Source: Lasioglossum baleicum
Taxonomy: Eukaryota; Arthropoda; Insecta; Hymenoptera; Halictidae
Length of the DNA stretch: 64,000 nucleotides
Reading direction: 5' to 3'
Assembly (NCBI RefSeq): GCF_051020765.1
Contig: NC_134935.1
Coordinates: 6,511,579 to 6,575,578 of the forward strand
The translations under genes and the position numbers were made by a program. Within the stretch, counting starts at the first letter, position 1. Each line of letters begins with the position of its first letter. Shown here piece by piece: positions 13,004-22,301 of the stretch. Under the pieces are notes generated by a model that had not been told where the DNA came from, did no database searches, and was given only the letters and a program-made list of their open reading frames with translations.

Positions 13004-13281
13004 TTTGTTAGAAGAAATCGCACTACAACGATTGAGTAGAGCCGGAAAACTTGAGGATCGGTGCTTTTCACTGATAAGAAGATTTTCAATAATCAACCAA
13101 TTCACAATCGACAAAATGATCATCGACTGTTACCAAAAGGTCCAGGGACCTCTTTAAAACGTATTTTAAACTGTTGTATCACTGCTACCGGTAAAACACC
13201 ACTGGTTCATGTGGATCGCGACGTCGAAGTTAACAATTATCAACAACAAATATTGAAGAATACGTTGGAACCTAGAATCGG

Positions 13282-13595
13282 GCGCGATTCTACACCCCCG
13301 ATTTAGATAAAAATGACGTAAGAAACCCCCCGCAAAATTGACCTTGAACGTGAAAAACAAGGTAAAGAAACCAACAATATTTTTAAGGATTAAGATTTTT
13401 TTAATTTTTATACCCAAAATTTTCTTTTAAAATCTACAATCTTAAATCTTAAAAGAAAATTTTGGTATAAAAATTTAAAAAATCTTAATCCTTAAAAAAA
13501 TGTTGGTTTTCTAACCTTGTTTTTCACGTTCATGGTAAATTTTGCGGGGGGTTTCTTACGTCATTTTCGACTTAATCGGGGGTGTAGAATCGCGC
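13282..13595. mobile_element. 314 bp near-perfect hairpin element
   Basis: Arms of about 150 bp start with GCGCGATTCTACACCCCC on both strands and meet at a loop of about 10 bp around 13434. Identity between arms looks very high, so the element is young or under conversion. Just outside the right end, 13598-13635 carries CACGACATATAATTTTG plus CCTGTACAT, a segment also found at 23888-23925 and 26833-26870. The hairpin may therefore be part of a larger dispersed repeat. Confidence 0.8.
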
Positions 13596-13635
13596 TATGG
13601 TGTTCACGACATATAATTTTGTGACACCCTGTACA

Positions 13636-14577
13636 TTCTTCAACGATCTCTACCAAAACGTAAATGGACGTAAATGGAAGTAATAAACGGATGCTTGTAC
13701 AGACTAGAGCAAGGAAGTTGTATTATAACATTAAAATTGCAACGTCGCGGCGGTATGAGCACGTATCCGCTCAGCGTCGTTTGTACCGTCCGTCTCACCC
13801 CTATTCTCAGCCGTCATAATGCTCGCATCGGATTAATCCTAGCGCAGAAAGTTCTCAAAGTAAGTGGACAGTTGGCACGCCTGCAGATCCGTAGCCCTTA
13901 CTTTAATTATTCCCAGCCATTTCCGGCATCATTAAGTAATAATTAAAGAGGCGAGAAGTCGGAGAGACAGTGGTAAACCTGCGGCGGCGTGGAAGTTGGA
14001 CCACGAGCAAGTTTCACGGCTTATCGTTAATTTCCCTGGAGGAGTACCGTGACCGAAAACTTCACCCGATTATTCGCCGGCCCCCCGTAACCGTTCCCTA
14101 ACCATCCCCACTCCCCCTCCACCGGTGTTCCCCTTGTCACCGCAGGAAGGAAACATTACGGGTCCCGTTTACGAACGATTTGCGAGGCTCGTTGCTGCAT
14201 CGTCGCGGCGCATCGGAATCACGGCACACGGCCCGCCGCCGTTAATCGATAATCTTGGTAGCTTAAGTTCGAGCATTAGACGAAAATTGCCAGATAACCG
14301 AATTATGTATACGCGGAATGGTTCCCCGTGTCCCATACAAATAATTACGGGAACCGTTCTCCACGTTCCTCTGCCGTCCGCCATTACCATTCTCAGTCAG
14401 TCTTTCTCGTGGTATGGCTACATTTATTTGAACATATACTTTCACTCTTGAGATATGGGACATCGGTTAAATTGCAATATTTTTTCGAGCCTTTCGAATT
14501 TATTTCCATGACTTTTTGTTCTGGTAACGATGTAAATCCTATACTATAAATGTCAATCAATGTATAAACTGAAATTT
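13636..14577. other. Unannotated stretch, CpG-rich 13950-14400
   Basis: Open frames on both strands, no recognised product, no defined repeat. Confidence 0.4.
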
Positions 14578-14744
14578 TTTTGCGGATCTTTACGCAAATA
14601 AAAATGTTTCGCACGGAATGGTGGGAAGCAGGAATAACATACACATTGATTTCATCCCTTAACGACTTTGTTACATTAAAAGCAACATTAGAATCCAACC
14701 ACGGATTTTACTTTTCACCTGAAAAGAAACTAACATTCGTAATT
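14578..14744 (-). mobile_element. TAGACTGCGG-family MITE, subfamily A fragment
   Basis: From TGCGGATCTTTACGC at 14580 onward this matches the reverse complement of the right half of the copy at 10715-10917. It includes the blocks GGGAAGCAGGAATAA and TCATCCCTTAACGACTTTG. The other half is missing. Confidence 0.75.
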
Positions 14745-14745
14745 G

Positions 14746-14802
14746 TTAGACTTTGTTTAAAATCTTGATCGCGAGTCTGACTCATTAAAATACGACAAGG
14801 GG
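14746..14802 (-). mobile_element. Fragment of piggyBac-type MITE, family of 33563-33803
   Basis: The segment TTAGACTTTGTTTAAAATCT followed by GAGTCTGACTC is the inverse of 33583-33625. It runs into TACGACAAGGGG, the degenerate family end. The expected TTAA is TTGA here (14803-14806). It directly abuts the preceding MITE fragment. Confidence 0.65.
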
Positions 14803-14806
14803 TTGA

Positions 14807-15662
14807 AGTATACCGTCGCGGAGTTGACTGTTACTTTTATCTAGATCGTCTAGATTTATAGGAAAACTGCAATCCATTCCAATTTCCGAGTGTATCATTC
14901 CACTTGGCAGTTCTCGGATCTTCGGAACGATCTCTTCGGTGAACGACGCGACGCGACGGTCGTCGCGGAGGCAAGTCAGCACGCTTTGCGGTTCGCTTCG
15001 TAGTTAACATGTAAGCCGCATTAAACTGATTACGATTTACGAGTGGCGTCGGTGGCCCTGTTGCGCCGCATTAAAGCGTGTCGCGGTGAAAATTTATTGC
15101 CGGCGGAAAACCGGCCGCCGAGGTTTCGGTGCCGGGTGGATAAAGTTGGGAACGAAACCCGTTACGTTCCCGCGGGAACTGCGCGAGATTTTCAATTCTG
15201 CCGTTGTAGCCTGCAAGTCGCCGCGTCGCGCCGCGCCGTGGAAAGAGATTCTATCGTGCTGTTCTCGTGTTCCTCGAAATCAGGAGAACTTTATGCGCGC
15301 CGGTGAACAAATTCGCCGTGGAGCAGAGCCAGAGTCGCGTGCATCGTATCGCCGGAGAATTTCTTACGCGATACTCCGGACGTTGTTTCTGCTGCTTTAC
15401 GAATAACGAGGACTCTATTTCAACGCCGCGGAGCGCGTCACAATGCGATCCGTCACGCGATTCTTGCTCTTTTGTCGCCAACACGACGAAAGTGAAACGA
15501 CGAGCCTCCCCGGGCTTCTTGCACAGGGAATATTCAATTGAACTCCGATCGCGACACGAGCTCGCGCGACAGAATTCTCGTTTTCTGGATAAATTTCCAT
15601 ATCTGGTGTAAAAAAATGTTTCAAATAAAAGTTGTAGGGTATAGAGAAGAGTATATGATTAT
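14807..15662. other. Unannotated CpG-rich stretch
   Basis: 14930-15560 is strongly CpG-rich with GCGTCGCG-type runs and several short frames open on both strands. No feature is recognised. Confidence 0.4.
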
Positions 15663-15863
15663 TAGACTGCGGATTTTATGCATTTATGACAAAAATGGAT
15701 AGGTGTAATGCGAAATAGTAAAAAGATTAAATGAGTTTCACAGTGTCGATACGCTATTTTTAACATATAAAAACTATTAATGAGGAAAATGAACTGTTAC
15801 TTGGCTTCTATAGATCGTAATTGATGTGTAAAAATTTTATTTTGCATAAAGATCCGCAGTCTA
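15663..15863 (+). mobile_element. TAGACTGCGG-family MITE, subfamily A, complete
   Basis: 201 bp with intact ends TAGACTGCGG and CCGCAGTCTA. The flanks ATGATTAT (15655-15662) and ATGATTAA (15864-15871) form an 8 bp target duplication with one difference. Confidence 0.87.
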
Positions 15864-17999
15864 ATGATTAAATTTGCATAATATTTGACTGACTTTGGGA
15901 AACTCTGTGATGGTTACTTTTAGAATTTCAAACTCAAATTTATGTTTTTGATTACGTGCCAAAATATGCGAATTACACTTTCGCCGTGACATTCTACCTT
16001 CATGTGGTGAACGTTCCTCGTGGCAGCATATTTCGGACCGTCGTATAGTTCGCGTGTTAGTCCATAATTGAATGCGACGTGGATGGAATAATTTTGCTGG
16101 GCACGCGTTTCCTCGAAGGTGCATGAGAAGGGTTCCGTGGCTGGGTTTTCGAAAAATCAAACGAATGTTCGTCGCTGGCCGCAGACGGTTCCGCGTATTT
16201 GCATACGGTTGAAAATTTTGTATATTCTCCGTGACGCGATCCCGTCACAGAGTCCTCTCAAATGTGAACCGGCGAGCACGGGGAACGGTGTTCAATTAGC
16301 GATATTCAAATTTCCCGGGAGAAAAGCAGACCGTCCCGCTTCGCTTTTAGCGAAAGGCTCGTTATCACGAGGCGGCCCTTGTCATTTCTCGTTCAGCATG
16401 CGACGAGACAGCACCTTCGTTCCCGCTTCCGTCGCACCTTCCTGCACCCCTTGATTAACAACCCCTTCAACAGCCACTCGCTGTTGTTCCCTTCGTTAAT
16501 TTAGAACGAGTCGCTTTCAGACTCGTCCGATTAAAGACCTGTTAACGTTCCCATTAAACGTGAAGTTTGTTTCTTTTGTGCCTCTATCGCGTGCACGCTC
16601 CTTTCGAAACTACACACGGCGACAAACACCAGTCCCCCAGGTAAAGGCGACGAGTTGTAATCGAGCTCGCCGCAGACCAACCTCCAACGCTAATCTGCCA
16701 AACCGTCAACACTTACCGGCGATTGTTTCACAGATTAGAATTTAGATTATTCACAGCTGAGAAGCTCTGAAAAATTATTGAACAACTGCGGCACTTTTTG
16801 ATCACTTATTTTCGTTTTTAGCTTTTTCAGTTATCAAGAAGGAAATTTTTTATCATTTGAAATAACTTAACATGTTATCGAACCCCTAGTTCGACGGTAA
16901 TTTCAACCCCTAAATCTGTTTCTTCGTCGATAAAGAAACACGTGTCACATATTTTTGACTAAATTATAAACGTGAAAATTGTCATGAAAGTCTTCAAGTT
17001 CCAAATTTCTCGGTTGAGGGAGAAATTACATTTTTCTAATAGAAACTCGTTCTTGCAAATTACACATTCTCCGAATTCGTGGCCGAAATTAAACTCTGTT
17101 TTAATTATTACTTTTCATCCATTCCGGTTCGGGCGGTAGCCACGCTTGCACGGATACAGAATGTTTTTCATATTGTATATTACTTGTGTGTTAGCTTTGA
17201 AGATATATAGGAATTTCGTGACATGTTCGAGCAAATTGTGTATCACATCTACTTGAACAAATCGGCGATATAAATTTGGTAGGAATTTTGTAGAACTATG
17301 AAGCTGTATCCACATACAGGAATTTCAATAGGAGCATTGGAACGAATAAAAATAAAAGCAGCTACAAAATTAAATATTCAAGTCAGAAATAAGCGATGCA
17401 CGAGCAGTTTTCTAAGGAATAACTAAAATAATGTACTAATTTCTGACTAGTAATTTCCGTGCCACTCCGAATTCTCTATCAAAACTCTATCAAAACGGTG
17501 AATTACATTCCCCGTACAATAATATACATTTACAATGCGCGACGACGGGGGTGAACGCTTTCCGCAACGGGAAATGTAACTTCTTCAAAAAGAACGTATT
17601 ACTACGTGGACGTGGTAATCGGTCGCGTGATATTCGACTATAATTCTGTTATGTCGAGTTCACATAGGGCCGAGGCATTGATGCGTCGTACTGTAACGTG
17701 AAGTTGACACATTCTCGATCAATCAAGCGTCACACGCAGCTGCTTTTAGATCGGTGCACGCGTGTCGGTGTGTGCACGCTGTTAATTCTGCGCAGCCACT
17801 GAGCCACCCCCGCCTATTTTCATCCCTCCACGTAGGTGTTAAGTGGCGGCCGATCAAAAATAGCCCCGGTACATTGCCACGAGTTACGTCGCGATCCGAC
17901 TTTCGATCAGTCGCGTGTAATTGAAACAGAGACCTGCGTGGAAAGACCACCCCTTTAACCCCTAGTAAAAGGGTAGACCTCTATCGTGCCAAAAATATC
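15864..17999. other. Unannotated 2.1 kb stretch
   Basis: No exon or complete repeat is seen. At 17955 TTAACCCCTAGTAAAAGGG resembles an isolated piggyBac-type end. The 16250-16740 and 17520-17950 parts are CpG-rich. Confidence 0.4.
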
Positions 18000-18572
18000 G
18001 AACGTTCCTTTTTTATTTGCCTTTAATGAACATTTAATATACTTTGTTCCAATTCTAAGAATTCAGACTTGTGATACAACGAGGGTTCACGAATTTTATA
18101 GAACGGTGCTGTAATATGAAACCTTCACTTGATTTTACAACCCGAACGTTCCTTTTTTCTTTGCCTAGAATGAACATTTACAAATCTTTTTATAGCTGTA
18201 AGAATGCAAACTTGTGATACAACGTGGGTTCAAGACTTTTATAGAACAGTGTTGTAATATGAAACCTCCACTTGATTTTACAATCCGAACGTTCCTTTCT
18301 TCTTTGCCAAGAATGAATATTTATATACTTTTTCCAGTTGTAAGAATGCAAACTTGTGATACAGCGTGGGTTCACGACTTTTATAGACTGGTGCAGTAAT
18401 ATGAAACCTCCACTTGATTTTACAACCCGAACGTTTCTTTTTTCTTTGCCTAGAATGAACATTTAATATACTTTTTCCAGTTGTAAGAATGCAAACTTGT
18501 GATACAACGTGGGTTCAAGACTTTTATAGAACAGTGCTGTAATATGAAACCTCCACTTGATTTTACAACCCG
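18000..18572. repeat. Tandem array, four units of about 143 bp
   Basis: Units start at GAACGTT (18000, 18144, 18287, 18429) and end at 18572, with spacing 144, 143, 142 and 143 bp. Shared blocks include AAACTTGTGATACA and AATATGAAACC. Open frames on both strands across the array are repeat artefacts. A short GAACGTTCCTT match also occurs at 58789. Confidence 0.93.
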
Positions 18573-18968
18573 TTGAAAATGTCCCCGCAAGAACAGTGAA
18601 TAGTGAGAAAAGTTGTATTAACGGTTTGAGACATTGGGAACAAGTGGTTCGCCTCAGGCTAAATTCCATTCGCCTCGGAGAACATTGGAAAAACTGATAC
18701 TACCGGGGTAGTTTCCGTGAGTCGAGAAGGCGACGGCGCTATTGATTCGTATCGCGAACGTTCAGCCAAAACGGTGTACTAATTGTATTCAGGTGGTGTC
18801 GGATTTTCATATCAACTGTGAATAGACTGGACGGATTTTTGGAATCTTTTAACCCTTATTTAAACAAAAATTTCTTTCCTGAAAACTAGTAAGTATCATT
18901 TTGATTCCATAATATGGGTCCTTTAATAACAAAAAATCGTCTGCATCCAAATTTGAATAAGTGACTTA
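18573..18968. other. Unannotated stretch
   Basis: About 400 bp between the tandem array and the interrupted MITE. No feature is recognised. Confidence 0.4.
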
Positions 18969-19553
18969 TGGACGGTGACTTATGCATTTATAGCAAAATT
19001 GAGTAGATGAAATTCAAAGTTGTTAGAAAAATTTAAAAAATTGAAGCCATCAATATATGATTTTTCCTCTATTAAAATCATTTCGACTCCTATTTCTTCC
19101 TTAGTTCATTCTTCTACTTTAGTTACTGCAGGAATTTATTTATTAATTCGTTATAATAAGTTTTTATTTGTGCGGATAAAAAGATGTATTATTATTATTT
19201 CTAGGGGTACAATGTTTATGGCTGGTTTAATAGCAAATTATGAATATAATTTAAAGAACATTATTGTGCATTATGAACATTAAGACAATTGGGGTTTATA
19301 ATAAGGGTTTTGGGTATAGGGATGGTAGATTTAAGGTTTTGTCATTTATTAATCCATGCATTTTTTAAATCGTTTATATTTTTGGGGGCTGTATTTATTC
19401 AACTTTAAATAATCAAAATTTGCGGGGATAATTTAGGGGGATAGTATGTTTAACTCCGGTAAAAAGAACAATTTTTTTATAACATTGAATTTGGTTTCTA
19501 TTTCCTGCAATCGATGCAGTCAATTTTTATTTTTCATAAAGACCCGCAGTCTG
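18969..19553 (+). mobile_element. TAGACTGCGG-family MITE interrupted by mitochondrial DNA
   Basis: The left part (18969 to about 19058) carries TTATGCATTTATAGCAAAA and AGTAGATGAAATT as in subfamily A. The right part (about 19480-19553) carries CAATCGATGCAG, TTTTTATTTTTCATAAAG and the end CCCGCAGTCTG. About 420 bp of nad5-like sequence separates them. The fragment at 36607-36718 shows the uninterrupted right half. The left terminus is eroded. Confidence 0.75.
19060..19478 (+). pseudogene. nad5: Nuclear mitochondrial insertion, nad5 fragment
   Basis: Translation around 19088-19165 gives TPISSLVHSSTLVTAGIYLL, the strongly conserved heart of NADH dehydrogenase subunit 5 (the antiporter-like proton-pumping subunit of complex I). 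Further on, after frame breaks, 19323-19385 reads VDLRFCHLLIHAFFKSFIFL, matching the next conserved nad5 helix with its HAFFK core. Between them are stops and at least one frameshift. The high AT content fits insect mitochondrial DNA. It is a dead nuclear copy, inserted inside a MITE, so it arrived after that MITE. Boundaries are estimated from where MITE similarity stops. Confidence 0.88.
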
Positions 19554-19597
19554 GTCATGAGAAATAAAGGAGACATTCAGGTGGAGCACCCTATACG

Positions 19598-19645
19598 TGA
19601 GTTAGACCACTTTCATAATTATGGGCACATTTATCACCGCGTTCT
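19598..19645 (-). repeat. Short dispersed repeat fragment, partner at 26765-26815
   Basis: The segment TTAGACCACTTTCATAATTA followed by a CACATTT block is the reverse complement of the sequence just before the tandem array at 26819. It indicates two copies of one transposon end in opposite orientations. Confidence 0.65.
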
Positions 19646-20479
19646 CCAAGTCCAAGCTAATGGAAACGAAGGAAGGAAAAAACAAAGTCGCGCGGCTGGC
19701 GCATGGCGGTGTGACGCTGCTCGGTCGTGCAGACGTGGACATTTCTTTTATGACATAAGTTCGCCTATGAATAAAATATCAAGGCGACTTTTCCACCGGG
19801 CTATCCTTTCGACAGACTTACCTTGAGGGAGGCCGACGCGACGCGACTCTACACGACGGTTACCGCACCAGCCCGATGGCTACCGCACCAACACCTCAAA
19901 CGTCTTCCCTGCACAATCAATGCCGAACTATTCCCGCATTCGGCGCAGTTCCGAAGTATATTCCTCTGTTTGCATAATTGAACACCACCCACGTCCTAAC
20001 TTTGAGCGATTCGACGTCGAATAAACATGATACCGTTCCCCGGACGTGTTCGAAAAGTGAAACACGATTTATTCGAGGACTGCGGCAGTTTCAACTTGGA
20101 TGGATGGTTTGTATCGTTCTACCGGGGTGGACTGTAAACTGAAGTTAACATTTCAATCAGACCGGCTAAAATTTTCAGTGGGACCATAATTTTCTATGAT
20201 CAAACACGTGGTTAGAGACGCGATTTTATAGTCGGAGAACGAACTCCGTTTTAGTTAATTAAGAGCTGGAATTGTATACGTTTTTTAGATCGAGATTTCT
20301 ATGCAAAATTTAATGTTTTTAAATAGATTATAATGTGTTAAATAGATGTTGCTGTCTTCTGTCAATATATAGGGTGCGGCGCCAAAATCCGGACAAATTA
20401 AACATAATTTTTATTGCAAAAATGGAAAAGCTTATAATTTTTTTTTACTAAATTATTTGCTAGGTCATAAAGATCACAT
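19646..20479. other. Unannotated stretch ending in possible transposon terminus
   Basis: 19800-20060 is CpG-rich. At 20369-20400 a TATATAGGGTGCGGCGCC motif may be the outer end of the Tc1/mariner element that begins at 20480, but no matching second end was found. Confidence 0.35.
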
Positions 20480-21140
20480 TTACTCAACATAACCCCCTTC
20501 TGCTTGAATGACCGCCTCCATTCTCGGTCTGAAGCGTTCGCAGGCCTGTTTTAATGAGTCACAACCCATATCGGCGAATGCCGCTTCAATAGCGGCTGTC
20601 AATGACGCGACTTTTGGATGTCTGAACTTGTTAGTGACCCTTTCAACCGCGCTGCATACATAGAAGTCCAAAGGATTTAAATCTGGACTGTTGGGAGGCC
20701 AAAATTCTTTGGACCAAAGACATGTCGACGTTGTCCGACAACCAATTTTGCTCCAAATGATTTGTGTGCGCGGGCGCACCGTCCTGCTGGAAAACATACG
20801 GCTTTCCAGACGATTTCCAGAGATAGTATTTTCACTCACACGGACAACCGACGACAATTTTCGGATCGACTGCCCTGGATCCTCAAAAATCAGATCCTGA
20901 GCCCGTTGAATGATTTCGGGCGTCCTGACAACGCGCTCCTTCGAGTGAGTTTTCCTTGCCGGTGTTGCAAAACCTTCGTTGGACTTCTCCGACTTGTTAT
21001 ACTTCGCGACAACATCATACACAGTCGATCTTGGGTACCCGAAGAATCGAATGATTTCTGTCGTTAAGTGCCCAGCGCGAACACTTTCGATAATCGCGGC
21101 TCTTCGATTATACTCCGCATTGGTTTCAACATTGGGACTG
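20480..21140 (-). pseudogene. Broken Tc1/mariner transposase
   Basis: Read on the minus strand, the N-terminal part (about 21130 down to 20840) has a paired helix-turn-helix pattern: IIESVRAGHLTTEIIRFFGY, then PRSTVYDVVAKY, then QSIRKLSSVVRVSENTI. The frame then jumps to FQQDGAPAHT (about 20788-20760, second catalytic Asp region). After a second frameshift near 20720 comes WPPNSPDLNPLDFYV, whose final Asp is the third catalytic residue, so the triad is of DD..D type. The C-terminus ends AEGGYVE before the stop at 20480. The usual 330-350 residues are cut to about 215. The region between the second helix-turn-helix and the QDGAPAH motif, which should hold the first catalytic Asp, is deleted. 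It cannot encode an active enzyme. The family is cut-and-paste into TA targets. Confidence 0.9.
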
Positions 21141-21250
21141 TTTCGAAGTTATGAATGTTTAGTACATGCGTCCAGCTATTTGAACGCCAATCGTGACCTC
21201 TCGAAGTGATATAGAACAGCGGGAAATTCAAAATTCAACCTGTACATTAG

Positions 21251-21271
21251 TACACTTTCACGAGAGCCACT
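21251..21271 (-). repeat. Orphan Tc1-type inverted-repeat end
   Basis: ACACTTTCACGAGAGCCACTG is the inverted terminus of the element at 21329-21908 with one change. It lies only about 57 bp from that element's left end, perhaps a remnant of an earlier insertion or of a larger composite. Confidence 0.6.
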
Positions 21272-21328
21272 GTGTTTTCTAAGAGATGAATATTTATAAT
21301 TTTATGTCACAATATCCGTTTTTATATA

Positions 21329-21908
21329 CAGTGGCTCACGAAAGTATTCGAACGCCCTTTAAAACAGAACAACTTTTTTATAATTGTAACAAACGACCTG
21401 ATTTTTTATAATCAATTAGAAGCACTGGTTTATGAAATGATATGAAAAAAAGATTTTCCAAAAAATTATAATTTACAAAGTTACATGCAAAAATAAAAAA
21501 GTCATTTTTTTAACTGTTTTATTAGGGCCCTTAATGAAAATTTAAAATATATGTTTTGCAGATCTATGTTAGTTATACACATGCTGAAAATTTCATCGAA
21601 ATCGGTTGACGCAGGAAAAAACGACACGCATCGAAAGATGTACGAGTTTGTGGATTTTAAGCAGAAACTGATCAAAAATCGTGTAAAACTACGATTTTCA
21701 ACATTTTTAATCGCTTATACCTCGTGTGCATGTTAATCGATTTTGACGAAATTTTCAGCATGTGTATAACTAACTTTGGAAAATCTTTTTTGCACATCAT
21801 TTCATAAACCAGTGCTTCTAATTGATTATAAAAAATCAGGTCGTTTGTTACAATTATAAAAAAGTTATTCTGTTTTAAAGGGCGTTCGAACACTTTCGTG
21901 AGCCACTG
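21329..21908. mobile_element. Tc1-type fold-back element, GTGGCTCACGAAAG ends
   Basis: The ends read inward CAGTGGCTCACGAAAGT on the left and CAGTGGCTCACGAAAGT on the right. TA dinucleotides lie immediately outside (21327-21328 and 21909-21910). Arms of about 140 bp pair closely, and a second inner pair around TAGTTATACACATGCTGAAA (21570 and 21755) continues the symmetry. CAGT ends plus TA duplication fit the Tc1 group. 580 bp, no transposase: non-autonomous. Confidence 0.87.
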
Positions 21909-22104
21909 TATGTATGACATACCCTGTTTGAACATTAGTGAACACAAAATTGGAATTTTAATGGGACGCTCACCCTCTCTTAAACTTGTTATTTTCATAA
22001 TACAGTACACGTCAGTCACTTTTGGTGGTCGGTAGGTTTAGCGTTAAAAAGTAAAAAATAAGGTAATAGGAAATTAGGAGATGTTATGCCATGATTTTTT
22101 TCCT

Positions 22105-22301
22105 TAATGACGATTTATGCAAATTAAAAAATGTTTGCATTGATTGCAGGACACAGGAGCCAAATAAAAATTTCTTTCTTCTTTTAATTATCTCATTAAC
22201 GTGAAGCTTACACACCGGTGGCCTTAAATCTTTTTCATAGATCCACTGTTTTAAATTGTACATACCCATTTTTGTCATAAATGCATAAAGTCCCCAGTCT
22301 A
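22105..22301 (-). mobile_element. TAGACTGCGG-family MITE, subfamily A, degenerate
   Basis: Contains TTTATGCAAATTAAAAAATG, the TTGATTGCAGGACAC block and GGAGCCAAATAAAAATT, all shared with 5035-5213 and (inverted) 55345-55532. It ends CCCCAGTCTA. The left terminus is degraded. Confidence 0.7.

Noticed and set aside
16620..16645. CCCCCAG/GTAAAG as a possible recursive splice site
   Set aside because: The pyrimidine tract is only a few bases of C and the donor is weak. No branch-point motif is obvious.
18190..18669. Repeated open frames suggesting a repeat protein
   Set aside because: They follow from the 143 bp tandem array. The unit length is not always a multiple of three and the frames are on both strands.
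19812..19825. Minus-strand AAG/GTAAGT donor-like motif
   Set aside because: Isolated donor consensus with no neighbouring exon. Such matches are expected by chance in 64 kb.
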